Shown: positions 35,373 through 43,791, counted from the first letter of the stretch. The stretch is DNA of 58,623 nt from Bacillota bacterium (GCA_023391105.1 JAEWBO010000018.1:1-58623); one strand, 5' to 3'. Notes: generated by a model not told the origin, from the sequence alone. Numbers and translations: made by a program.

Positions 35373-35743
35373 ATTCTATTCCTCTTTCGTCTCCAAGTAT
35401 TTATTTTCATTATAATTATGCCCAAGTTTGAACATTGGCGAACTGCGCCATACCAAAAGTTCACTTTTTTTATAAAACAACAGCATATTTTGAAATAATT
35501 AAAGGAGATTTTTCACATCTTGTGGTATAATCAGTAATAGTGCGTTTATATGACAAAAATGCGTATCCGTCGGCATTGTAAAATGCATATCGACTTTGAT
35601 ACGACTCATCTCCCTATTTATTTCGGCAAACTGTTAACAATGTTTGCCCCTTTTTTTATCCGTTTTCTTCTTTTTTTGAAAAAATGATTGTCAATCATCA
35701 TATAAAGCCGTACAAGCTGGTATAGAAAGTATGGCCACCTATC
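35373..35743. other. intergenic region between the GGDEF gene and tRNA-Leu
   Basis: Holds the divergent upstream regions. A TATAAT with extended TG motif (TGGTATAAT, 35523-35531) on the plus strand has no clear -35 and no recognisable gene after it. An AT-rich stretch near 35395-35425 precedes the GGDEF gene. Nothing else could be identified. Confidence 0.4.
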
Positions 35744-35772
35744 TTGACTGTGTTTTTTCTATATGCTATATT
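35744..35772 (+). promoter_or_regulatory. promoter of tRNA-Leu
   Basis: TTGACT (35744-35749), 17 bp, TATATT (35767-35772), 15 nt before the tRNA 5' end. Confidence 0.75.
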
Positions 35773-35787
35773 AACAAAGTCCTACTT

Positions 35788-35874
35788 GCCGGTGTGATGG
35801 AATTGGCAGACGTGACGGACTCAAAATCCGTTGGTAGCGATACCGTGTCGGTTCGAGTCCGACCACCGGCACCA
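35788..35874 (+). tRNA. tRNA-Leu (anticodon CAA)
   Basis: 87 nt including an encoded CCA. Acceptor arm GCCGGTG pairs with CACCGGC; anticodon loop CTCAAAA gives anticodon CAA (reads UUG). A long variable arm (class II) and the GGTTCGAGTCC T-arm are present, as expected for leucine. Confidence 0.96.
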
Positions 35875-35908
35875 AAAATCTGGGTTTGATATCGAATCCA
35901 GATTTTTT
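35875..35908 (+). terminator. terminator of tRNA-Leu
   Basis: AAAATCTGG and CCAGATTTT close a hairpin that ends in TTTTTT, starting directly after the CCA end. Confidence 0.88.
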
Positions 35909-35910
35909 AT

Positions 35911-36047
35911 TTGTTTCAATGTGTTGCTTGTTTAGCCATCAGTTAATATATTGGGTTGGATGATTAACTCTTCATCCATTGTTAAGATAGCTAAAGTGTT
36001 CTATAATTTGACTGTCCGATTGGCTACGCCATGTTATGATACTATGA
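35911..36047 (+). repeat. 137-bp direct repeat, copy 1
   Basis: Matches 41608-41744 in the same orientation without gaps, with 4 mismatches by my alignment. Contains a promoter (TTGTTA at 35979-35984, 17 bp, TATAAT at 36002-36007) preceded by the dyad GGATGA-N8-TCATCC (35958-35977). In this copy the promoter points into 200 bp with no recognisable gene. Together the two copies bracket a 5,560-bp segment beside the tRNA gene. Confidence 0.95.
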
Positions 36048-36210
36048 ATGTCAAATCATATTCACGCCATTTAATACACAGAGCCTCGCGTTGCTTAGAG
36101 TATAGCCAATCCCTAATACCATGTGTGTCATACCGCAAACACTCCTGTGAAAAATAACACCGCTGTACCGGACATATGTGTTTATAATAAAGTTTACAAT
36201 ACCAAAAGAT

Positions 36211-36244
36211 ACGAATAAGGCGGTAAATAAGCCGCCTTATTCGT
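36211..36244 (-). terminator. stem-loop after the surface protein gene
   Basis: A perfect 13-bp stem (36211-36223 with 36232-36244) with an 8-nt loop, 14 nt after the stop. The T-tract on the minus strand is modest (ATCTTTTGG). Between copy 1 of the repeat and this hairpin nothing coding was seen. Confidence 0.7.
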
Positions 36245-36258
36245 TATATGCTTATGCT

Positions 36259-39200
36259 TTATCGCTTTCCTTTAACCTGTCGCCACTTACGCCATACCAC
36301 AAGGCATAGCAGACCCAAGCCTGACGCAAGTAGTGCGATAATCCAGCCGAGCATATTGCTGTTGTCGCCTGTTTTCGGTACATCAGGAGTATCACCGTCC
36401 GGTATATCCGCAGTTTCTTCTATTGATAATGTCAAATCAGCATACCCGTCCGTAAATTCCGCGCGGATGTTGTGCGTACCGGCTGAAAGCGTTTCAAGGT
36501 AGATTGCCTTAAATGTGATGATGGTGCTGCCATCGGTGACGGTATAATTGCTCGGATTTATTACGACGCCATTGTTCAGCAGGCGTACAAACTTCTCAAA
36601 CGGCGCGTCTATCTTGGCTGTCGCGTTTCCGCTGCTATCGACCGACCATGCGCTCGGATGGAAAATCACAGGATATGGGGTTAGGATTGTTGGGGTTGGT
36701 GTAGGCGTTGTATCGGGTGGCTCTACCTCTTTGCTGATAAAGTTCGCCGTTATGGTGGTGGCATTACCGGGCATGGTGAAGGTTGTGCTTGCGCTGCCCG
36801 CATTCCCAAACGCGCCGCCGTAAGAGGAAGTCCAGCCATTAAATGTATAACCGCTGTTTGCGTTAGCCGAGATATTGATAATCGTGCCTTGCGCGCAATT
36901 TCCGCTTGTTCCCTGTGTAATGCTGCCGCCTGCTCCGGCCCGAATGGTCAGGGTATAGGTAACAGGAGGTTTCGCATTCACCGTCAGCGTACCGTTTTTA
37001 TATACGATAACCTCGTTATAGTTCACGGCACTCGGAACCGCCGCGCCGGACGCAACGATTGTATAGGTTCCCGCTGTGTTCATGTCGGCTGTAGGGCAGT
37101 TTACAGTCGGCAGGGTCGCAAGGATATCGCCTGCCGCAAGCCCTGTCACCGTATAGGTGTAAGCAGGCTGAGTATCGCCCACCGTAGCGGTTTTGTCATT
37201 TGCCGTGATGGTGACGGTAGCTTTGTTCACTGTAAGCGCGTAACTGGCCTTCGCCTCGGCATAGGCGCCGTCAGCCGCTTTTATGGCCGTTATCGTAGCG
37301 GTACCCGCGCCCTTGATGGTGACCAGCCCGCTTGTGGCGTTCACCGTGGCAACCGCCGTGTTAGTGCTTGTGTAGGTGATTGCCCCCGAACCCGTGCCGC
37401 CGCTCGCCACATGGGTAAAGGCTGCATCACCGTAGGTTCTTGTAATCCCCTCGTTTGCGTTGGGGAGCGTGATGGTCTGCGGTATTAATGCCGTTGCCGT
37501 AACCGTGACTACAACATTGTAGTCGTTGTAGTTCGTAACGCCGGTAACGGCGATGGTAATGGTCGCTGTTGTGTTGTCAGGTTGGCTTATCGTGCTGTAG
37601 GTCAGCGTCGTGCCGGAAACGCTCGGTGTTCCGTTAATCAAAGTAGGAGTTGTTCCGCCCGCCGTGCCTGTAGCGGCATAGGTCGCGCCGTCAGGCAACG
37701 GAGGCAGTGTCAGAGTTTTCCCTGTGGTCGTTTGCTCCGCACGAACGGTATCGGTTACGGTAGTCGTGCCTGTGTAGGGCGCTTTGGTTACGGTCGTGGT
37801 TGCCGCCGATACTACGCTGCCATTACAGTTTGCCGCCGTGACGGTGAGCGTTATCGTCGCGCCGATGTCGGCCTGTGTCAACGTATAGGTGGCGCTGTCC
37901 GTGCCGACAGCGGTTATCGTTTCGCCGTTTTTACGATGCCACTCATAAGTGAGGTCGCCCATATCCGTACCTTCCAGATTTGTGCGCAAACCGCTTGTGT
38001 CCGCTGCGAGCGTTGCACCAAAGTGCGCATCACCGACAATCGTCACTGTTCCGGTGAGCCATACCTTCATGGTAGTAACAGTCAAACCCTCGCTCGGGGG
38101 CGATGCCTCATGCGTGGACGTTTCCGGGTAGCAAGCGTAGAACGTATAGCTCGTATCCGGTGTAAGTCCGGTAAACACACGCGAACTTTGCCATTCGCCG
38201 TCTGCTCCACACCGATACCACGCATTGGGGATTTCCCCCAGCTTTACGCTGGTCATTGTTGTGCTTTCCCAATAGGGCGTAGGCGGGGCGCTCTGCGGGA
38301 GTTTTGTCACAGCACCAATATTAATCGTGATGGTTGCATAAGCGGCAGGCTCCTCGCTGTCCGTCACCCTGATAACCGCCGTTGTCGCTTCTGCTTTGGC
38401 ATCGGGACGTTTGCCTGAGATAAAACCATAGTCATAGACCACAAGCCAATCGGGGCCGCTGACCAGGCTGAACGTGTAAGGCGGTGTTCCGCCTGACACG
38501 CCATCGGCAACGAATATCCCGTCGATGTCGCTGCTAATCGTTCCTGTAGGCACATCAAACGCAGCGTCGTCCGTGAATGTCAGCGGAATGAGGAGCGAAT
38601 ATGTCCAGTCCTTCAATCTTGTAGATGCGAGCGCAGTCTGATATGCCTCTGATGTTCCGGTGGGGCAATACACGGTTCCAACGAGCGGCGTTTCTGCGTC
38701 AGAATAAAACGCACTATCGCTAATCGCCGGGGGCGTTCCGCTGTTAAACTTTACGGAGTCAAGGGCATCGCATCGTGCAAAGGCGTTGATACCAATGCTT
38801 TCCACATTCGCCGGAATGATTACAGCGGTGAGCGCGGAACACGCATTAAAAGCGTAGTCGTCAATGCTCGTTACGCTCGTTGGCATGTTTACCTGAGCAA
38901 GTGAGGTGCATCCGTCGAAAACGCCATAGCCTATGCCCGTCACGCCGGTAGGGATTGTTATCTCGGTCAGCGACGCACATCCCTTGAAAGCACGGGAGCC
39001 AATAGTTCCCGCGAAGCCGTTGAGGTCGAGCGCCGTTATTCCAGTACAATCCTCAAAGGCGCTTTCTCCGATGTCGGTTACGCCATCGCCTATCTCCAAA
39101 GACTTTATTGCCTCATAACGCTCAGTATCGTCTTCGGCAATACCCGAATCACTCCGCCATGCGGTCGTGCCGTCGTTGCTGGTGACGGTGAGTTTCCCGG

Positions 39201-40263
39201 TGGCAGGATCGAAAGTGTAGCCGTCTCCGCTGATTAAGTCGAGGGCATCAACTCCAACAAACGTCCAGCCGGTAAGACTATTAAAATCTGCCAAAGTTTC
39301 ATATTCCCGGCATGCACTTGTGGGGCAATAGAAAGTACCCTCAGCCGCCACTCCGCTAAACGTGGTTCCTAATCCGTCCGTTTCGGGAGTAGGAGGCAGC
39401 ACTCCCATCGTCGGAGGCGTATCTCTCCTAAATGTAACGCTGTTCAGTATAGAACAATTTTTGAACGCCTCAGACCCAATGTATGTGGTACGGGCGCTAA
39501 TATCAAGCGCCGTGATATTGGAACAATTCTCGAATGCATTCTTTTGAATCCGTCCGGCAGAGATGGTAAGTGTTCCCGTGAGGCTGGAGCAGCCTTTGAA
39601 CGCTTCGATACCTATGATTCCCGTGTAGCCGCTAATGTCAAGTGCCGTAATGCCGTCGCAAGCATAAAACGCGTAATTGCCGATAGCGCTCACTCCGGCT
39701 GCAATAGTGACTGTTCCTGTGATATCGCTACAGCTATAGAACGCATCAGCTTCAATAGCCCCCGTAAAGTTGCTTAGGTCAAGCTCTGTAATGCGGCAGC
39801 ATTCAAACGCGTAAGCTCCGATAGATTTCACACTGGCCGGAATAGTAAGTTTTCCTTGGAGTTGGAGACAGTAAGAAAACGCAAAATCTCCGATGGCGTT
39901 CACGTCATCGCTTAATTCTAAAGATTTGATAGCCGCATAACGGTCAGCATCTTCTGCGGCGATTTCCGTATCATTACGCCAGGCAGTAGTACCATCGTCA
40001 CTGGTGACGGTGAGCTTGCCGGTGGCCGGGTCAAAAGTGTACCCGCCGCCGGTGATTAGGTCGGTGGTGTCAGCCAACGCCCGCAGGCCGTCGCTTTCCG
40101 TATTAAGTGGCTCTAACGCAATAACTTCATCACCCATATCCGCGCTTGCGCCGACGGGGAATGCTCCCGTTTCTGCCAACGCCGTGACAGGCATAATACC
40201 CGCAACCATGATAACAGACAGCGCCAGAGTCATGAGTCTTTTCATTGATGCTCGCTTATTCAT
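36259..40263 (-). CDS. giant sortase-anchored surface protein with BspA-type LRRs and Ig-like domains
   Basis: 1334 residues. Signal peptide (1-30, cut after VTALA). Two homologous blocks, each starting with the unit YTFDPATGKLTVTS (about residues 75 and 348) and followed by BspA-type leucine-rich repeats such as GITALDISGYTGIIGIEAF. Then an Ig/cadherin-like domain, an FN3-like domain, Big-2-like and MBG-like modules (TYGDAAFTHVASGGTGSGAI), and an InlB-type B repeat (GWTSSYGGAFGNAGS). Last comes a cell-wall sorting signal: VPKTG (about 1295), membrane helix and basic tail. Starts at 40263 behind GGAGGT. Likely an adhesin covalently attached to the wall. Divergent to a TetR regulator inside the repeat-flanked segment. 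Confidence 0.9.
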   Translation of the reverse strand: MNKRASMKRLMTLALSVIMVAGIMPVTALAETGAFPVGASADMGDEVIALEPLNTESDGLRALADTTDLITGGGYTFDPATGKLTVTSDDGTTAWRNDTEIAAEDADRYAAIKSLELSDDVNAIGDFAFSYCLQLQGKLTIPASVKSIGAYAFECCRITELDLSNFTGAIEADAFYSCSDITGTVTIAAGVSAIGNYAFYACDGITALDISGYTGIIGIEAFKGCSSLTGTLTISAGRIQKNAFENCSNITALDISARTTYIGSEAFKNCSILNSVTFRRDTPPTMGVLPPTPETDGLGTTFSGVAAEGTFYCPTSACREYETLADFNSLTGWTFVGVDALDLISGDGYTFDPATGKLTVTSNDGTTAWRSDSGIAEDDTERYEAIKSLEIGDGVTDIGESAFEDCTGITALDLNGFAGTIGSRAFKGCASLTEITIPTGVTGIGYGVFDGCTSLAQVNMPTSVTSIDDYAFNACSALTAVIIPANVESIGINAFARCDALDSVKFNSGTPPAISDSAFYSDAETPLVGTVYCPTGTSEAYQTALASTRLKDWTYSLLIPLTFTDDAAFDVPTGTISSDIDGIFVADGVSGGTPPYTFSLVSGPDWLVVYDYGFISGKRPDAKAEATTAVIRVTDSEEPAAYATITINIGAVTKLPQSAPPTPYWESTTMTSVKLGEIPNAWYRCGADGEWQSSRVFTGLTPDTSYTFYACYPETSTHEASPPSEGLTVTTMKVWLTGTVTIVGDAHFGATLAADTSGLRTNLEGTDMGDLTYEWHRKNGETITAVGTDSATYTLTQADIGATITLTVTAANCNGSVVSAATTTVTKAPYTGTTTVTDTVRAEQTTTGKTLTLPPLPDGATYAATGTAGGTTPTLINGTPSVSGTTLTYSTISQPDNTTATITIAVTGVTNYNDYNVVVTVTATALIPQTITLPNANEGITRTYGDAAFTHVASGGTGSGAITYTSTNTAVATVNATSGLVTIKGAGTATITAIKAADGAYAEAKASYALTVNKATVTITANDKTATVGDTQPAYTYTVTGLAAGDILATLPTVNCPTADMNTAGTYTIVASGAAVPSAVNYNEVIVYKNGTLTVNAKPPVTYTLTIRAGAGGSITQGTSGNCAQGTIINISANANSGYTFNGWTSSYGGAFGNAGSASTTFTMPGNATTITANFISKEVEPPDTTPTPTPTILTPYPVIFHPSAWSVDSSGNATAKIDAPFEKFVRLLNNGVVINPSNYTVTDGSTIITFKAIYLETLSAGTHNIRAEFTDGYADLTLSIEETADIPDGDTPDVPKTGDNSNMLGWIIALLASGLGLLCLVVWRKWRQVKGKR

Positions 40264-40344
40264 TATCAGTACCTCCACTTATAAAATGAAAGCTACTTTG
40301 TTGTACAACTTACCGCATATTTTTACTACGGCTTCGCTGTTTGA

Positions 40345-40416
40345 TTGTAATTCTGTATGATAGGTGCTACACTAAACATAGTGGAGAACCTATTCAGTGA
40401 ATGCGTTTACTAAACG
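40345..40416 (+). promoter_or_regulatory. promoter and possible operator of the TetR gene
   Basis: TTGTAA (40345-40350), 17 bp, TACACT (40368-40373), and 30 bp downstream the short perfect dyad CGTTT-ACT-AAACG (40404-40416), a plausible TetR-type operator in the leader. The opposite strand should hold the surface-protein promoter, which I could not fix convincingly. Confidence 0.5.
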
Positions 40417-40464
40417 TATACATTTTACTTCTTTCTTCGACAAATAGCAATAGAGGAGAAGAAC

Positions 40465-41103
40465 ATGCGGGAAAAAAAGCTCGATAAAAGAAAGGCGCAG
40501 GGCGCTGAAACAAAAAAGAAGTTGTATGAAATTGCGGCAAGATTGTTTATGGAACACAACTTGTCCGAAGTCAGTATTGAAGACATCACCGACGAAGCCG
40601 GTATCACAAAAGGCGCCTTTTATGTACACTTTGAGTCAAAGGATGCGCTGATTGCAATTTTATTTGCAGACTATGCGGCGCGAATTGACACAGGCTATAA
40701 AACCTTTCTGGAAAGCCTGCCGGATGAAATGCCCTCTGTATCGGTGCTGCTTGCCTTAACGGAAAAAATAGCCGACACGATATCGGATACGCTTGGCTGT
40801 GAGAACATGAAGAAGCTTTACCAGCTACTGTTGTCGGGAACGGCAGGCACCGAGGCGGTAAAGGGTTACGGGCGCGAACTTTATGCCCTCTATTATGATG
40901 TTTTAAAAAAGGGCATCGACCGCGGTGAGCTTGTATCTTCTTTATCTGCTGAGGAACTCTCGCGGCATTTTGTTCTGGCGCTGCGGGGCGTCAGCTATGA
41001 ATGGTGCGCCCGTTATCCAGACTTTGATTTGAAAGAGCAAGCATTAGCGCATACCCGCATACTGATAGAGGGAATCCAAGACCATAGCAAATTTTATTTT
41101 TAA
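40465..41103 (+). CDS. TetR-family transcriptional regulator
   Basis: 212 residues with the standard N-terminal helix-turn-helix: LYEIAARLFMEHNLSEVSIE, then ITDEAGITKGAFYVHFESK, positions about 20-65. The alpha-helical C-terminal ligand domain has no recognised relatives. Start behind AGAGGAGAA. Divergent to the surface protein gene, whose expression it may control; regulators of this class usually act on neighbours and on themselves. Confidence 0.9.
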   Translation: MREKKLDKRKAQGAETKKKLYEIAARLFMEHNLSEVSIEDITDEAGITKGAFYVHFESKDALIAILFADYAARIDTGYKTFLESLPDEMPSVSVLLALTEKIADTISDTLGCENMKKLYQLLLSGTAGTEAVKGYGRELYALYYDVLKKGIDRGELVSSLSAEELSRHFVLALRGVSYEWCARYPDFDLKEQALAHTRILIEGIQDHSKFYF

Positions 41104-41197
41104 CAGGTATATAGGAAATTAAATATCACCTTTACGTTGTGTAGTATCGTTTAGCTTTCCGAACAGGAAAAGTAAACTGATAGAGGGTGATATTTTA

Positions 41198-41512
41198 ATG
41201 CGCAACTCAGAAGAACGGTTTAATTTTCTTGCCATCGGGCAAGCCATCAAAGCAGCCCGTGAAAGCAAGGGTTTAACACGGGAACAAGCCGCAGAAATAA
41301 TAGGAATTGAAGGGCGTCACCTTATGTCCATCGAGAATCAGGGGCAGCACCCCAGTTTAAACGTGTTCTGGAAGCTCGTTAAGATGTTTGACATATCTGT
41401 TGACCAATACCTTTTCCCCGACAAGCCTGGCGTATGTAGAAATGGTACACATGGTTCGCTCGTACTATCTTTCGTGCAGTGCAATCACCAACACCTCCCA
41501 ACATTGCCCTAA
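41198..41512 (+). pseudogene. XRE-family regulator, 3' end replaced at a junction
   Basis: The first 77 codons encode a normal XRE/Cro domain (FLAIGQAIKAARESKGLTRE, IENQGQHPSLNVFWKLVKMF, then VDQYLFP) with Shine-Dalgarno GAGGGTGATA. After about position 41429 the frame runs into DNA that on the other strand belongs to another gene fragment, giving a 27-residue tail unrelated to the family (CRNGTHGSLV). Family members of this type usually continue with a further helical C-terminus. Best read as a truncated gene whose DNA-binding part could still function. Confidence 0.65.
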
Positions 41513-41579
41513 AATCCCCAAGGGTTACAACATCAGGATATTTCTCAAACAGGGTTTCATAGTAGCTTCGCGGTTTCAT
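41429..41579 (-). pseudogene. truncated excisionase-like / element-type DNA-binding protein
   Basis: Starts with ATG at 41579 behind GGAGATG and encodes about 50 residues (MKPRSYYETLFEKYPDVVTL, then DFRAMLGGVGDCTARKIVRA, ending HFYIR). This resembles small helix-turn-helix excisionase-like proteins of integrative conjugative elements in Clostridia. Similarity ends at about 41429, exactly where the opposing XRE gene also loses its own sequence; the frame then continues 21 meaningless codons. I read it as a remnant of a mobile element. The family call is from memory of similar proteins and needs a database check. Confidence 0.5.
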
Positions 41580-41607
41580 ATAGCATCTCCATTGAAATTT
41601 TTTTAAT

Positions 41608-41744
41608 TTGTTTCAGTGTGTTGCTTGTTTAACCATCAGTTAATATATTGGGTTGGATGATTAACTCTTCATCCATTGTTAAGATAGCTAAAGTGTTCTA
41701 TAATTTGGCTGTCCGATAGGCTACGCCATGTTATGATACTATGA
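41608..41744 (+). repeat. 137-bp direct repeat, copy 2
   Basis: Second copy of 35911-36047. Here the repeat supplies the promoter (41676-41704) of the XRE/TPR gene that starts 23 bp beyond the repeat. The DNA before it is the fragment described at 41429-41579. Confidence 0.95.
41676..41704 (+). promoter_or_regulatory. promoter of the XRE/TPR regulator with upstream dyad
   Basis: TTGTTA (41676-41681), 17 bp, TATAAT (41699-41704). The dyad GGATGA-N8-TCATCC (41655-41674) abuts the -35 and may be an operator. The same elements occur in the other repeat copy. Confidence 0.75.
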
Positions 41745-41767
41745 CGAACTATGATTTGGAGAATACA

Positions 41768-42823
41768 ATGGAAATTCAGATAGGTAAAACGATTTCTGAG
41801 CTTCGGAGAAAAAAGGGGCTGACTCAAGAACAGCTCGCAAATGCTGTTGGTGTGTCCACACCTGCCGTCAGCAAATGGGAAACGAGCACGAGTTATCCCG
41901 ATATCGCCTTACTCGCGCCTATCGCGCGGGCACTGGGCACCAATGTTGATACATTGCTGAATTTTAACCCAAAACTGACGGATGAACAAGCCGCAGCTCT
42001 AGTCTCAGAGGTGGTATCAGTTTCGACAAACGAGGGAGCAAATGTTGCGTTAGAACGAATGAAGGAAATTCTGCATACCTATCCCGAAAATCCGGCACTT
42101 CAATTTCATATGGCCTCTGTCTTATGCGGGTTTAATGTGAAAAGCGAACCGGAAAAAACAGCAAACAGACAGCTAGCGAAGAAATTATTCGAGTCTGTAA
42201 TAGAAAGCGGTGACGCGCAGCTCTTTTCTTCTGCGGTTTTTCTGTTGGCGGGATTATGCCTAGAAGACAATGAATTGGATCTCGCAGAACAGCTTCTTGC
42301 GCGTATACCCGATCCGTTACCGGATACGCAGCTTTTAAAAGCATCCATATACGAAAAGCGCGGTGACTTAAAACAAGCCAAACAGATCGTACAGGCCTGT
42401 CTTTATCTGGCCTTTCAAAGAGCTGAAATGTGCTTAGGCAGACTAGTAAAAAAGGAGTATTCCCCCGATACGGCTACGGCTCTTCAAATTTGCGAAATTC
42501 ATAAAGAGCTTGCTGCTATCATGCACTACCCGTATGCCATGAGCGATCAACTGTTTGCCAACGTGTATTTACGCGATAATCACTCTGATTTGGCCGCGGA
42601 TCATCTGCTAAAGCTTGCATCATCTTTAAGCGGGGAGGTTAAGCCCTGGGGAGATACGCTTTTGTCTGAGCTGGATATGAATACGGAAACCATGGATGCC
42701 ATGCTGCAGCATATTCGCAAAACAACTTGTGACAACTTGCTCACCAATGACATATATAAGCCATTACATAAAAACTCAAAGTTTAAGGATGCTATAAAAA
42801 TGCTGCAAAGCCAGCAGCGATAA
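41768..42823 (+). CDS. XRE-family regulator with C-terminal TPR-like helical domain
   Basis: 351 residues. The helix-turn-helix (residues 4-60) includes ISELRRKKGLTQEQLANAVG and STPAVSKWETSTSYPDIALL. The remainder is alpha-helical with tetratricopeptide-like pairs (LAEQLLARIPDPLPDTQLLK, KRGDLKQAKQIVQACLYLAF), the architecture of many Clostridial cytoplasmic regulators. ATG at 41768 follows GGAG; an earlier in-frame ATG at 41741 sits at the repeat boundary without a ribosome site. No target is obvious. Confidence 0.88.
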   Translation: MEIQIGKTISELRRKKGLTQEQLANAVGVSTPAVSKWETSTSYPDIALLAPIARALGTNVDTLLNFNPKLTDEQAAALVSEVVSVSTNEGANVALERMKEILHTYPENPALQFHMASVLCGFNVKSEPEKTANRQLAKKLFESVIESGDAQLFSSAVFLLAGLCLEDNELDLAEQLLARIPDPLPDTQLLKASIYEKRGDLKQAKQIVQACLYLAFQRAEMCLGRLVKKEYSPDTATALQICEIHKELAAIMHYPYAMSDQLFANVYLRDNHSDLAADHLLKLASSLSGEVKPWGDTLLSELDMNTETMDAMLQHIRKTTCDNLLTNDIYKPLHKNSKFKDAIKMLQSQQR

Positions 42824-42875
42824 AAAGACTGGCTGCGCACTATTTCGATTATTTCGCTATTTTTCGCACTTATTC

Positions 42876-43087
42876 TTGACAATATGTCGATTTTAGTTTA
42901 ACATCTTATCGTATATATGGGATTAAAAGCAATCATTTTCGTCTCGAGAAAAAGTTAGTACGCTTTTAACATCTAAGTTTTTACATCAAGTTTTGCATCA
43001 TGGTTAGACAGCAAAAGTATTGACATCATGTTCAGACAGCAGGATAAGATTTTATACGAAAAACCACTGATCAACTCGGTGGTTTTT
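42876..43087 (+). ncRNA. candidate small transcript with internal repeats
   Basis: A promoter (TTGACA 42876-42881, 17 bp, TAACAT 42899-42904) is followed by about 150 nt without a plausible gene and then a terminator hairpin (43059-43087). The stretch contains an imperfect direct repeat CATCATGGTTAGACAGCA / CATCATGTTCAGACAGCA (about 42995-43012 and 43024-43041), with two shorter ACATCxAG-like versions before it. Existence of the RNA is inferred from promoter and terminator only. Confidence 0.3.
43059..43087. terminator. bidirectional terminator at the end of arsR
   Basis: AAAAACCAC (43059-43067) pairs with GTGGTTTTT (43079-43087) around an 11-nt loop. Its 5' arm on the minus strand lies in the last codons of the arsR gene. 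A and T tracts on both sides allow termination in both directions. Confidence 0.75.
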
Positions 43088-43457
43088 CACTTTCATTTAT
43101 TTGCAATGCGATGAGCATTTGCTGGCAGCAGCCATGCGTCTTTTGCAGGCATTCTAATTTGTACACATCCTTTTTATACTGTTCGCTATCCTCCCACTCT
43201 TTGAGCAGAAAATCCAATAGCTCCGGGCATCTTGATTTAAAAACATCACTTAAGCTGTAAAAGCACCACTGCGATATTTTTCTGCATTTGATGATATTTG
43301 AGTAGCGAAGTCTGTTCAGATGTTTGGACACGGAAGGCTGGGACACGTCCAACACCTCAGCGATCATACAAACGCAGAGCTCTTTGCTAGCAATTAAGCT
43401 CAGCATTCTTAGCCGGTTATGGTCTCCCAGCGACTTGAAGATATCAGATAAGTCCAT
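43071..43457 (-). CDS. ArsR/SmtB-family metal- or metalloid-responsive repressor
   Basis: 128 residues. Winged helix with the core SLIASKELCVCMIAEVLDVS and QPSVSKHLNRLRYSNIIKCR. The ELCVC site in the recognition-helix region matches the alpha-3 cysteine site of arsenic/antimony sensors, and further cysteines (CPE near 78, CLQKTHGCCQQ near 107-114) could contribute to metal sensing. Divergent from the small Cys-rich gene, with about 155 bp of AT-rich shared upstream DNA. It probably represses that gene and itself. Confidence 0.88.
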   Translation of the reverse strand: MDLSDIFKSLGDHNRLRMLSLIASKELCVCMIAEVLDVSQPSVSKHLNRLRYSNIIKCRKISQWCFYSLSDVFKSRCPELLDFLLKEWEDSEQYKKDVYKLECLQKTHGCCQQMLIALQINESEKPPS

Positions 43458-43611
43458 CTGTAGTTCCTTCTTTTCTCTTCAATATCTAAATATATGCTTT
43501 TAATATCGAATAAATAAAAAACAATTAAAAAAATAACTGATATTAATGACGAACCATATTCCCAAATTGGCATATAGTAAATTAACAATATAATTAAGGA
43601 GGAATATAAGA

Positions 43612-43791
43612 ATGAGTGGATTATTCGGAAATAACAATTCTATGATATGGATCATCTTGCTGCTCTGTATGTGCGGTGGCTTCGGCGGCGGATGTGATAA
43701 CAGTTGCGGAAACGACGTGGGCGGAATATTGCCCATACTCCTGCTCTGCATGTGCGGCGGCTTCGGCGGCTGCGATCAAAAGTGCTGCTGA
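43612..43791 (+). CDS. small Cys/Gly-rich protein with duplicated membrane-like segment
   Basis: 59 residues with nine cysteines. Two copies of one unit: WIILLLCMCGGFGGGCDNSC (about 13-32) and LPILLLCMCGGFGGCDQKCC (40-59). Each unit is a short hydrophobic run followed by CMCGGFGG and a paired Cys. Shine-Dalgarno AAGGAGGAA is strong and a terminator follows. Tiny cysteine-rich proteins of this kind, sometimes labelled 'chorion class high-cysteine', occur in Clostridia without a known role. Being divergent to an ArsR-type repressor, metal binding or sequestration at the membrane is a reasonable guess. Confidence 0.75.
   Translation: MSGLFGNNNSMIWIILLLCMCGGFGGGCDNSCGNDVGGILPILLLCMCGGFGGCDQKCC

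Noticed and set aside
35951..36157. 68-codon frame starting in repeat copy 1
   Set aside because: It begins inside the promoter of the repeat and has no ribosome site or family pattern.
36889..37488. Long open frames on the plus strand across the surface-protein gene
   Set aside because: They lie opposite a repetitive, compositionally biased gene on the minus strand with signal peptide, domains and sorting signal. No ribosome sites or protein-like patterns were seen.
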